Positions 22,689-30,029 of a DNA stretch of 33,262 nt are shown here, piece after piece. How positions within the stretch are numbered: the stretch's first letter is position 1; each line of letters opens with the position of its first letter. Below the pieces are notes generated by a model. That model ran no database searches and was not told the DNA's origin. It saw only the letters and a program-made list of their open reading frames with translations. The position numbers and the translations under genes were made by a program. Origin of the DNA: an uncultured Actinomyces sp. (GTDB taxonomy: Bacteria > Actinomycetota > Actinomycetes > Actinomycetales > Actinomycetaceae); assembly GCA_938014245.1 (NCBI GenBank), contig CALLSD010000003.1, positions 1-33,262 of the forward strand. The letters run 5' to 3'.

Positions 22689-23852
22689 GTGAAAACACGC
22701 CCTCGAACAATGACTGAATCCCTCAACACAGCAGCCGCACCCACGCGCGCACAAATTCGCCGCTGGAGGTGCTATCTCGCCGAAGAACGCATGGAAGCAC
22801 GCACCTATCGCGCGCTCGCGGAGCAGCGAACCGGCGAGGAACGCCAAGTGCTTTTGGGCCTCGCAGAGGCAGAAGGTCGCCACGAAGAATACTGGCTCTC
22901 TTTGCTGGGCGAACACGCACTTCCGGCGCCTCACCCGCCGCTGCGTACCCGCATCTCGGCAATGCTCGCCTACATGTTTGGAACGATTTTTGTCCTGGCC
23001 ATGGCCCAGCGCACCGAACAGCGTTCCTCGTATGACGATGATGATGATGCTCCCGCCCAAATGGCAGCTGATGAACGCATTCACGGTGAAGTTGTGCGCT
23101 CGCTGGCTGAACGTTCGCGCCAAACTCTGGCGGGGACCTTCCGCGCGGCAGTCTTTGGTATCAATGACGGTCTGGTCTCCAACCTTGCGTTGATTTTGGG
23201 CGTTGTTGGCGCGGGTATGAGTACCTCGAACATTTTGACGACCGGTATTGCGGGCCTCCTTGCAGGCGCGCTGTCGATGGGTGCCGGCGAGTGGGTGAGC
23301 GTGCGCTCGCAGCGTGAACTCCTTGATGCCTCCATTCCCGATCCCGAGGCTGACCGTTCCCTTCCCTCCCTTGACGTTGACGCGAACGAGCTTGCCCTGC
23401 TTTTCCGCGCGCGCGGTGAGGATGCGGAGCATGCTGATGCACATGCCGCTGAGGTTTTCCGTCAGCTTGCCGAGGCCGAGGGGCGCGTGGGTGAAGACGC
23501 CGGGGATGCGCGCGCTATCCGTCGGCCGATCTTCGCCTCGCAAAGTGAGCAAAGCGTGGGAGCAAGCGAAGAAGTCGGAACCCCGATTCGGGCGGCGGCC
23601 TCGTCGTTTATTTGTTTCGCGACCGGCGCCTTCTTGCCGCTCATTCCTTACATTCTTGGCCTAAACGGAATGCTCGCAGCGGGGGTTGCGGTTGGACTTG
23701 TCGGGATGGCGCTACTGTTTACCGGCGGCATCGTTGGTGTGCTTTCGGGCCGTTCTCCTACGCCGCGTGCGCTGCGCCAACTTCTCATTGGCTTTGGTGC
23801 TGCTGGTGCAACCTTCGCCCTCGGTCTGCTCTTCGAGACGAGCGTGGCCTGA
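22689..23852 (+). CDS. Ferritin-like/VIT1 fusion metal transporter (MbfA-like)
   Basis: The 387-residue product combines an N-terminal ferritin-like (rubrerythrin) domain of about 150 residues with a C-terminal VIT1/CCC1 transporter domain. The first has the diiron-type carboxylates and His in LAEERMEARTYRAL, EAEGRHEEYWL and DERIHGEVV. The second has the signature GINDGLVSNLALILGV, SMGAGEWVSVRSQRELL, and Gly-rich membrane segments to the C-terminus. The same architecture occurs in MbfA, an iron/manganese exporter, so export or storage of iron or manganese is inferred. The GTG at 22689 follows the upstream stop codon immediately; the ATG at 22710 is an alternative, and neither has a strong ribosome binding site. 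The acidic DDDDD run at about residue 115 lies between the domains. Confidence 0.88.
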   Translation: MKTRPRTMTESLNTAAAPTRAQIRRWRCYLAEERMEARTYRALAEQRTGEERQVLLGLAEAEGRHEEYWLSLLGEHALPAPHPPLRTRISAMLAYMFGTIFVLAMAQRTEQRSSYDDDDDAPAQMAADERIHGEVVRSLAERSRQTLAGTFRAAVFGINDGLVSNLALILGVVGAGMSTSNILTTGIAGLLAGALSMGAGEWVSVRSQRELLDASIPDPEADRSLPSLDVDANELALLFRARGEDAEHADAHAAEVFRQLAEAEGRVGEDAGDARAIRRPIFASQSEQSVGASEEVGTPIRAAASSFICFATGAFLPLIPYILGLNGMLAAGVAVGLVGMALLFTGGIVGVLSGRSPTPRALRQLLIGFGAAGATFALGLLFETSVA

Positions 23853-23970
23853 GGGGCTTGACTTGGGGTGAGCTGAACTGAGCATGTCCGGGACACTGCC
23901 CCCGGCCTCGGCGCTCAATCTTGGGTTCTGAGATGGCGGCGGCACTTCCTTGGAATCTCTTGAGAAGTGG

Positions 23971-24720
23971 ATGACAATAGGGACCGTGCTCGATACCCTC
24001 AATCAGACCTTGCCGGATCTCTTCCGCGCCATCGATCTTCTTGGCGTGCTGCTTAACGGGATTCTCGGCGGACGCATTGCGCGTATCAAGCGCTTTGATG
24101 CCGTGGGCTTCATGGTTCTTGCAATCATGTGCGCGCTCGCGGGAGGCATGCTCCGTGACATCATGCTCGATCAAGGCCCGCCCGTTGCTCTGACCGATCC
24201 CTTCTACTTGGGAACCGCGCTTGTCGGTGCGCTTGTCGCCATGCTTTGGCGCCTGGACTCGCGTTTTTGGCGAATTGCCCTAGTCCTAGCTGATGGCACG
24301 GTTTTGGGGTGCTGGGCAGCTACGGGTGCGTTGAAGACGATTAATGCTGGGCTCGGTGTCGGGCCGGCAATTTTGCTGGGAATCATGACTGCTGTGGGCG
24401 GCGGAATGATCCGCGATATCTCGGCTGGAATGGTTCCGCAGGTCTTCGGCGGGAACAATCTCTATGCAACACCGGCCTTCGTTTCTGCCGCGATCATGGC
24501 CGCTTTCGGGCAGTCGGGTCTGGAGCAGATCGGCATGTTGATTGCGACAATCGTGGGATCAAGTTTCACGGTTCTTGCACATTGGAGAAAATGGCAGCTT
24601 CCGTCGCATAATGACTGGACACTGACAATGACGGCGACGCAGCTTCGTGCATTGTTGCGCCTGCGTTCCGTCGATCATGAAGATGCAAAGAAAATTATTG
24701 AGGAACATTCGGATCAATGA
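23971..24720 (+). CDS. TRIC-family (UPF0126) cation channel
   Basis: The 249-residue product is a seven-helix TRIC-type protein. It shows the internal duplication of the family, with one GGMLRDIM near residue 60 and one GGGMIRDIS near residue 150, the Gly-Gly and Arg-Asp residues lining the pore of studied bacterial TRIC channels. The ATG at 23971 is preceded by GAGAAGTGG; a TTG at 23950 is a weaker option. Its final codon overlaps the start of the amino-acid permease (ATGA), so the two are translationally coupled, which suggests the channel might supply counter-ions or the two share a physiological role. Ion specificity is not determined by the sequence. Confidence 0.85.
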   Translation: MTIGTVLDTLNQTLPDLFRAIDLLGVLLNGILGGRIARIKRFDAVGFMVLAIMCALAGGMLRDIMLDQGPPVALTDPFYLGTALVGALVAMLWRLDSRFWRIALVLADGTVLGCWAATGALKTINAGLGVGPAILLGIMTAVGGGMIRDISAGMVPQVFGGNNLYATPAFVSAAIMAAFGQSGLEQIGMLIATIVGSSFTVLAHWRKWQLPSHNDWTLTMTATQLRALLRLRSVDHEDAKKIIEEHSDQ

Positions 24721-26216
24721 GCAATGAGGCACGTACACCGATAACAAACACACAGGCAGCAGCCACACCTGCACAGGGCCAGGCGCCGGTTCTTGGCGGA
24801 AACAAGTCCGGCTCGAAGAAGTTTAAGTCCTTCCACCTGCAGATGATGGCGCTGGGTAGCGCAATTGGCGCCGGGTTCTTTGTTGGCACCGGTGTTGCCG
24901 TTGCCGAGGCCGGTCCCGCGGTGCTGATCTCCTATATCCTTGCTGCGCTGATCGTTGTTGCCGTGATGTATTCCCTTGCCGAGCTCGCTGCAGCAATCCC
25001 TTCCTCTGGTTCTTTTTCGACCTACGCGGAAGCTGGAATCGGACGTTGGGCGGGTTTCACTTCCGGCTGGCTCTACTGGGTCATGCTCATCATGGTGCTG
25101 GGATTGGAAATGACCGGCGCCGCGCAGATTTTCACCCACTGGTTCCCGGGTGTTGCTCAGTGGGTCGTGACCTTGGTGATTGTCATTGTTCTGGGCGGGA
25201 TTAACCTGCTGGCTGCCGGGCACTTCGGTGCTGTCGAGGCGGGTCTTGCGGCCTTGAAGGTCCTGGCGATTATTGCCTTCTTGGCTATCGGTCTGTTCAT
25301 GCTCATCGGTTTCATCCCGGGGCGTACGCAGGGCTTGCACGAGGCCTTTGTCGGAAACGGTGGCTTTGCGCCTGCGGGCATTTCCGGAATCGCCGTCGGA
25401 CTTCTTGCGATCATCACCTCCTTTGGTGGCCTCGAAATCGTCACCATTGCCGCTGCCGAGGCCGACGACGCACGACGCGCAATGTCCAAGGCAATTCGCT
25501 CAGTCATTTGGCGCATTCTGGTCTTCTACGTTGGTTCAGTGACCCTCCTGATTTGCCTGCTTCCGTGGAACTCCGTGGAAATGAGCAAGCGTCCCTTCGC
25601 GGCCGTCCTCGAAATGGCGCACTTCCCGGGGGTCGGCGTCACCATGGATATCATCGTCTTCACTGCGCTGATCAGTGCCTTCTCGGCAAATATCTACGCT
25701 TCTTCCCGTATCGCCTACTCCCTTGCTTCTCGTGGTATGGGTCCGCGTTGGCTTCTGGGTTCGAAAGTGGAAGAAGTTGCGCACACTGACGAAGGGACCA
25801 TTGAGGTTGCTGCTCTACACGGCGATATTGAGCATGGTCGCACTCCTCGGAATGCAGTTGCAGTCTCGGTTGTGTTGTCCCTGATCTCGGTCGCCCTCAA
25901 CTGGCTCTTACCGGCCGTGATTTTGCAGATCCTGCTCAATGCGGTTGGAATGGTCTTGCTCATCGTGTGGATCATGATCGTTATTGCGCAGATCCGCCTG
26001 CACCCGTCTTTGGAAGCACAGGGAACTTTGTCGCTGCGCGTTCCGGGATGGCCGTGGGTTCCGAGGCTGTCGCTGCTCGGCCTCTTCGCGCTCATTGCAC
26101 TCATGCTCTTTAACGCTTCGGGACGTGCACAGCTGCTTGCTATGGGGTCGCTGACGCTGCTTTTGGTCTGTATTTACTTCGTGGGCGAGAAGCTGCGTGA
26201 GCGGAAAGCTGTGTAG
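24717..26216 (+). CDS. APC-family amino-acid permease
   Basis: The 499-residue product has about twelve hydrophobic segments of the amino-acid/polyamine/organocation family. It contains the first-helix signature MMALGSAIGAGFFVGTGVAV and the AELAAAIPSSGSFSTYAE segment, as in the AAT subfamily (GABA, proline, aromatic and D-amino-acid permeases). A hydrophilic loop of about 30 residues (VEEVAHTDEGTIEVAALHGD) between helices 8 and 9 is notably acidic. It overlaps the TRIC gene by four bases. A strong terminator follows 11 nt downstream. Substrate cannot be assigned beyond a neutral or aromatic amino acid. Confidence 0.92.
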   Translation: MSNEARTPITNTQAAATPAQGQAPVLGGNKSGSKKFKSFHLQMMALGSAIGAGFFVGTGVAVAEAGPAVLISYILAALIVVAVMYSLAELAAAIPSSGSFSTYAEAGIGRWAGFTSGWLYWVMLIMVLGLEMTGAAQIFTHWFPGVAQWVVTLVIVIVLGGINLLAAGHFGAVEAGLAALKVLAIIAFLAIGLFMLIGFIPGRTQGLHEAFVGNGGFAPAGISGIAVGLLAIITSFGGLEIVTIAAAEADDARRAMSKAIRSVIWRILVFYVGSVTLLICLLPWNSVEMSKRPFAAVLEMAHFPGVGVTMDIIVFTALISAFSANIYASSRIAYSLASRGMGPRWLLGSKVEEVAHTDEGTIEVAALHGDIEHGRTPRNAVAVSVVLSLISVALNWLLPAVILQILLNAVGMVLLIVWIMIVIAQIRLHPSLEAQGTLSLRVPGWPWVPRLSLLGLFALIALMLFNASGRAQLLAMGSLTLLLVCIYFVGEKLRERKAV

Positions 26217-26227
26217 AACTGTACTGG

Positions 26228-26263
26228 GAAACCCGTCTCCTGCTAGGAGGCGGGTTTCTTTTT
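26228..26263 (+). terminator. Intrinsic terminator of the permease operon
   Basis: A 14-bp stem with one G-U pair (GAAACCCGTCTCCT at 26228-26241 with 26245-26258) and a GCT loop is followed directly by TTTTT. This is a textbook intrinsic terminator. Confidence 0.95.
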
Positions 26264-26414
26264 ATCCACAGGGTGTAGGTCCTTTCGGCGTTTTCCACAG
26301 ATCTGGGTGCTGTAGCGGGAAATGATGACTCCCTGCTGCATAGTGTGAGGGAGGCATGGATATTGTTTCCCTTAGGGTGTTGGTAGTTCTCAGGAAAGCC
26401 GGGAGGTGAGGAAG

Positions 26415-27116
26415 ATGAAAAGAACCCACAGTGGACGTCTGGTCATTGTGTTCAGTGTCTTCCTCGCGGCTCTCGCGCTGTTGGTGGGATTCTGGTGGCG
26501 CGCCTCGGGGCCCACCCATGCAACAGGACCGACGGATGTGACCTTGGGAAGTGCTGATGATAGCCGCCGCGCGCTTGAAGAACTGCGCGTTATTGAGAAA
26601 GGCTCAGAATCCGTCCCGCAGTATTCTCGAGATCAATTCGGTCAGCGCTGGGCGGATGTGGACCGCAATGGTTGCGACACCAGAAACGACGTATTGAAGC
26701 GGGACCTGCGTGATCTTCAGATGAAGCGAAGCTCACCGCAGTGCGTTGTTGTGTCGGGGGTTTTAGATGATCCCTATACCGGGCGCCAGATCGACTTCCA
26801 ACGAGGCGAAGATTCTTCCGAGGCCGTCCAGATCGACCACGTTGTTGCCCTTGCGAACGCCTGGAAGAGCGGGGCATGGCAGTGGGATGCAGCGCGGCGT
26901 CAAGACTTCGCGAACGATCCTTTCAACCTGCTGGCTGTTGATGGGGCGGCGAATCAAGACAAAGGCGCGAGCAGTGCCGATCAGTGGTTGCCGTCCAATA
27001 GCGCACACCAATGCGCCTACGTCCAGAGGCAGATTGCAGTGAAAGCTACATGGGGATTGGGGGTGACCCGGGCAGAAAAGAAAGCAATGACATCGGTTTT
27101 GGAGCAGTGTCAGTAA
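26415..27116 (+). CDS. Secreted HNH-type nuclease (DUF1524-like)
   Basis: The 233-residue product has a basic N-terminus and a single membrane or signal segment (about residues 10-30), so it is probably secreted or anchored outside. The mature part contains LDDPYTGRQIDFQRG, the HNH-fold core QIDHVVALANAWKSGAWQW (D141, H142) and NDPFNLLAVDGAANQDKGASSADQWLPSN with the Asn residues of the fold. This is the DUF1524 arrangement found in secreted actinobacterial nucleases, where extracellular DNA degradation is likely. The ATG at 26415 has GGAGGTGAGG upstream; the GTG at 26406 is less likely. The surrounding genes give no further clue. Confidence 0.88.
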   Translation: MKRTHSGRLVIVFSVFLAALALLVGFWWRASGPTHATGPTDVTLGSADDSRRALEELRVIEKGSESVPQYSRDQFGQRWADVDRNGCDTRNDVLKRDLRDLQMKRSSPQCVVVSGVLDDPYTGRQIDFQRGEDSSEAVQIDHVVALANAWKSGAWQWDAARRQDFANDPFNLLAVDGAANQDKGASSADQWLPSNSAHQCAYVQRQIAVKATWGLGVTRAEKKAMTSVLEQCQ

Positions 27117-27227
27117 TCTTCATCGAGCAACTAAAACACTAACTTTCCCGCACCACAAAGCCGAAAGGTCGGGCTCAGACCAACTCTTTTCGTCCTTTAA
27201 CCCGCGTCGGCGCATTCGAAAGTGGGT

Positions 27228-27266
27228 AAAGCAAAGCCCCGACCGGTGGGACGCACCGAGCGGGGC
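27228..27266 (-). terminator. Terminator of the tRNA-Arg gene
   Basis: On the minus strand GCCCCG pairs with CGGGGC (27236-27241 and 27261-27266), continued inward by a six-pair helix (one G-U) after one mismatch, around a short loop; TTTGCTTT follows at 27235-27228. It lies six bases after the tRNA 3' end. Confidence 0.85.
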
Positions 27267-27272
27267 CGCTTG

Positions 27273-27345
27273 CGCGCTCGAAGGGACTCGAACCCCCAAC
27301 CTTCTGATCCGTAGTCAGATGCTCTATCCATTGAGCTACGAGCGC
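27273..27345 (-). tRNA. tRNA-Arg (anticodon ACG)
   Basis: The minus strand folds into a cloverleaf of 73 nt. The acceptor stem is GCGCTCG (5', 27345-27339) with its complement at 27274-27280, discriminator G, anticodon loop CTACGGA with anticodon ACG, and T-arm GGTTCGAGTCC. Anticodon ACG (read as ICG) decodes CGU/CGC/CGA Arg. CCA is not encoded; the bases after the discriminator are CAA. Its terminator lies just downstream. Confidence 0.95.
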
Positions 27346-27598
27346 AAAGCCGATTGATTGGCCGAGAAATAGTTTAAGCACAAGCTGCTCTGACAAGCAA
27401 ACTCACAAATGCGTTATCAATCACATCCCCTGGTTTTCTGCTTCCCTGTGCCACGGAATTACCGCGCGATATCACGGAAGGAGGTGTGGCCTCGTCAACC
27501 AAGGAAATAGCAACGCAAATGGAGGGAACTTTCATTTGTTGGTCAAAATGAGTAAAAATGAAGAGGTCCATTTTTGAGTGACGTGCAGGAGCACAGCC
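27346..27598. other. Intergenic region between tRNA-Arg and the purine permease
   Basis: About 250 bp without a gene hold the minus-strand tRNA promoter (no confident boxes) and the permease leader. CAAATG and CATTTG (around 27519-27540) form a 6-bp inverted repeat with an 11-nt loop. I recognise no known purine riboswitch or T-box here. Confidence 0.4.
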
Positions 27599-29545
27599 AT
27601 GGCAAATAGCCAGCCAAAAATGTCCACCATCCACATCGACCCCGTCAATGCAGTCCCTTCTTTCCCCAAGCTCACAATCCTTGGTTTTCAACATGTCCTC
27701 GCGTTTTACGCCGGGGCAGTCGTTGTTCCGCTGGTTATTGCCACCGGATTGGGACTCGATTCGGCAACCACTGTTCACCTGATCAACGCGGACCTCTTCA
27801 CCTGTGGTATCGCCTCGATCATTCAATCTGCAGGACTCGGGCCCAAGATCGGTGTCCGCCTGCCGCTCCTTCAAGGAGTCACTTTCACTGCGGTTTCGCC
27901 CCTGATTGCTGTCGGTCTGGCGGCAGGCGGCGGAACTCAAGGCCTCGCAACAATGTATGGCTCCATCATTGTTGCCGGTATTGCAACCTTCCTTGCTGCG
28001 CCTTTCTTCGCGAAACTGCTGCGTTTCTTCCCGCCGGTTGTCACCGGTACTTTGCTGACCGTCATGGGCACGACCCTTCTCTCGGTCGCGGCAAATGACA
28101 TTGTTGCCTGGGGAAGTGCAGCGGCAAAGGTTGGCGCGGACCCCATTCCCGGAACTTTGCGTGGCCTCGCATACGCACTGGGAACCCTTGCGGTCATCGT
28201 CATCATTCAGCGCATTTTCTCTGGCTTCATGGCGACTATCGCGGTTCTTCTGGGCTTGGTCGGAGGAACCCTTGTTGCGTGGCTCCTTGGAGACGCGAAC
28301 TTCTCTGCTGTGGGGGAGGCGGCACCTGTGGGTGTCACCACCCCCTTCTTCTTTGGAATTCCGAAGTTTTCTGTCGCTGCGATCATCTCAATGTTGATCG
28401 TCATGGCGATTACGGCGGTCGAGACCACGGGCGATGTTTTCGCCACGGGTGAGGTTGTTGGAAAGCGCATTACCCCCGCGCATATCGCTAACGCCCTGCG
28501 TGCCGATGGCCTTTCCACCGCTCTGGGCGGTGTCTTGAACTCCTTCCCCTACACCTGCTTCGCTCAAAACGTTGGTCTGGTACGTCTGACTCGAGTGAAG
28601 TCCCGTTGGGTTGTCACCGCGGCCGGTGTCATCATGATCATCTTGGGTGTACTCCCCAAGGCTGGTGCCGTCGTAGCGTCGATTCCCAAGCCGGTGATCG
28701 GTGGCGCTTCCTTGGCGATGTTCGCTGCCGTTGCGGCTGTTGGTATTCAGACTCTGTCCACGGTTGATATGCGCGATAACCGTAATTCGGTGATCGTGTC
28801 GACCTCAATCGGTCTGGGCCTGCTGGTGACCTTGAAGCCGGACCTTGCAGGATATGTGCCTTCGTGGGCGCAGATTCTGTTCGGATCCGGTGTGACTATC
28901 GGTTCGATCTGCGCGATCATCCTCAACATCATCTTCTTCCACATCGGCCGCAAGCCCGCTCCCGCGGTGTCGATGCTCGACGGTCGTCCGCTGGACTTGG
29001 ACGCAGTCAATAGCCTGGGCGAAGAGAAGTTTGTTCGCGTGTTTGAGCCAATGTTCTCAGGCGTCACGTGGCCACTAGAGCGAGCATGGGCCCGCGCGCC
29101 TTTCGCTAACGTGTCAGAGTTGCGTTACGCCTTCCAAGATGCTGTTGCTCAGGCAAGCCCCGAGGAACAGGAATCACTGATTGCCGGCTACACCGATATC
29201 GTTGACCTCCTGTTGTCCGACGAGGCCGATGAGCAGGCTTTGGTGGACACCGGTTCCACCTTGCTGGGTGACTTTGACCCTGTGAAGCAAGAAGAGCTTC
29301 GCGTCTTGGGTAAGGCCTACCGCGACCGCTTCAATCGTCCGATGATCGTCTGTGTTTCACGCATTGATTCAGCGGATCAATTGTTGGCTGATGGTTGGCG
29401 TCGTGTTGAGAGCTCGGACTTGCGCGAAATGCGCGTGACCCTCAACGAGGTCATTGAGATCGCGGATAATCGTTTTGAAGCCATGGTCGCGGATGCGAAT
29501 CCGATCCACTCCGCGTGGATGCGCTCTTTCGACCAGCTCGACTGA
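27599..29545 (+). CDS. NCS2 purine permease fused to a degenerate OHCU-decarboxylase-like domain
   Basis: The 648-residue product is an NCS2 (NAT) transporter of about 465 residues joined to a C-terminal domain of about 165. The transporter has FQHVLAFYAGAVVVPL in helix 1, ETTGDVFATGEV in helix 8 and the NAT signature QNVGLVRLTR in helix 10; the Q at its start is usual for xanthine/urate carriers. The C-terminal part (about 475-640) matches the OHCU decarboxylase (UraD) pattern: FEPMFSGVTWPLERAWARAPF, then DEADEQ, KAYRDRFNRPMIVCVS and RVTLNEVIEIADNRF. In active enzymes the substrate-binding segment reads HPDLAG; here it is Y531-T-D-I, the catalytic His being Tyr. E545 of the EQ pair remains but the loop between is about six residues shorter. 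The start at 27599 has AGGA 8 nt upstream. No other ureide-pathway gene is nearby. Confidence 0.88.
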   Translation: MANSQPKMSTIHIDPVNAVPSFPKLTILGFQHVLAFYAGAVVVPLVIATGLGLDSATTVHLINADLFTCGIASIIQSAGLGPKIGVRLPLLQGVTFTAVSPLIAVGLAAGGGTQGLATMYGSIIVAGIATFLAAPFFAKLLRFFPPVVTGTLLTVMGTTLLSVAANDIVAWGSAAAKVGADPIPGTLRGLAYALGTLAVIVIIQRIFSGFMATIAVLLGLVGGTLVAWLLGDANFSAVGEAAPVGVTTPFFFGIPKFSVAAIISMLIVMAITAVETTGDVFATGEVVGKRITPAHIANALRADGLSTALGGVLNSFPYTCFAQNVGLVRLTRVKSRWVVTAAGVIMIILGVLPKAGAVVASIPKPVIGGASLAMFAAVAAVGIQTLSTVDMRDNRNSVIVSTSIGLGLLVTLKPDLAGYVPSWAQILFGSGVTIGSICAIILNIIFFHIGRKPAPAVSMLDGRPLDLDAVNSLGEEKFVRVFEPMFSGVTWPLERAWARAPFANVSELRYAFQDAVAQASPEEQESLIAGYTDIVDLLLSDEADEQALVDTGSTLLGDFDPVKQEELRVLGKAYRDRFNRPMIVCVSRIDSADQLLADGWRRVESSDLREMRVTLNEVIEIADNRFEAMVADANPIHSAWMRSFDQLD

Positions 29546-29557
29546 GAAGCTTTTCAG

Positions 29558-29577
29558 GCAGCGGCTCATGCCGCCGC
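29558..29577 (+). other. Small GC hairpin after the permease stop
   Basis: GCAGCGGC (29558-29565) and GCCGCCGC (29570-29577) pair with one mismatch around a TCAT loop and are followed by TTCTT. It is a weak terminator candidate 12 nt after the stop codon. Confidence 0.4.
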
Positions 29578-29593
29578 TTCTTGGCTAAGGCCG

Positions 29594-29628
29594 TGTGCCC
29601 CTGGGTGCTGTCCGCACCCAGGGGCACA
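29594..29628. terminator. Strong hairpin downstream of the permease
   Basis: A perfect 15-bp stem (TGTGCCCCTGGGTGC at 29594-29608 with 29614-29628) closes a five-base loop. No T-tract follows on either strand, so it may be a Rho-independent terminator of low efficiency or an RNA 3' end stabiliser. Confidence 0.6.
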
Positions 29629-29688
29629 GTCGTACCTGTACGGTCCCCAGGGCACGGGGTTGTCGGCGCGCGTTGCCCGGTGCGGCCT

Positions 29689-29740
29689 CGTTCCCTCCCT
29701 CGCTTGCTTCTTCTTCCTCCTCCCTCCCTCCCTCCCTCCT
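29689..29740 (+). repeat. Polypyrimidine tract
   Basis: About 50 bases are almost purely C and T, including TTCTTCTTCCTCCTCC and repeated TCCC/CCTC units. Such mirror-symmetric polypyrimidine tracts can form triplex (H-DNA) in supercoiled DNA and are prone to slippage. No gene overlaps it. Confidence 0.7.
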
Positions 29741-29881
29741 GGTTTAGCTCATTCATTCCTGGCCTATTGCTGTTCTAAGGCGGTAGGTGAGCGAGCTAAA
29801 CCAGGAATGGGAGAGCTAAGGGGGGAAGGGTAGAGCTAAAGCATGACTGCGCGATCTAAGCCGCGGTGCGCGCACCGTTAA
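29737..29881. repeat. 20-bp-phased GAGCTAA motif array with flanking inverted repeat
   Basis: CTAA occurs at 29775, 29796, 29816, 29836 and 29856, that is at steps of 21, 20, 20 and 20 bp, each in the word (G)AGCTAA(G/A), with the first and last copies degenerate. TTAA at 29878 may be a sixth. An inverted 14-bp copy, TCCTGGTTTAGCTC (29737-29750), matches GAGCTAAACCAGGA (29793-29806). The sequence between words is not conserved, so this is not a CRISPR array. It lies between the terminators of two convergent genes. Confidence 0.6.
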
Positions 29882-29954
29882 GACCGCAGGTTGGGCAGCA
29901 CAAAGCGAACTCGCGAAAGCGCACCCCTGGGGACGCAACGATAAGACCAGACAC

Positions 29955-29994
29955 AAAAAGGGCCGGGCCCCGACTTTCGTCGAGGCCCGGCCCG
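29955..29994 (-). terminator. Terminator of the LAKTG surface-protein gene
   Basis: A 15-bp stem with one mismatch (29960-29974 with 29979-29993, loop TTTC) is followed on the minus strand by TTTTT (29959-29955). It lies 36 nt after the stop codon of the large adhesin gene. Confidence 0.92.
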
Positions 29995-30029
29995 AGCTTT
30001 GCGGTTAGGCCCGCACTCGCGTCATGCGA

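Noticed and set aside
27273..27345. tRNA-Arg as an integration (att) site for a mobile island
   Set aside because: No integrase, direct repeat of the tRNA 3' end or other mobility gene is present nearby.
27346..27598. Purine riboswitch upstream of the NCS2 permease
   Set aside because: I looked for the conserved purine-riboswitch core and P1-P3 arrangement and could not find it; only a short inverted repeat is present.
29771..29881. The 20-bp periodic array as a CRISPR array
   Set aside because: The conserved word is only about seven bases, the step is far too short for repeat plus spacer, and no cas gene is present.
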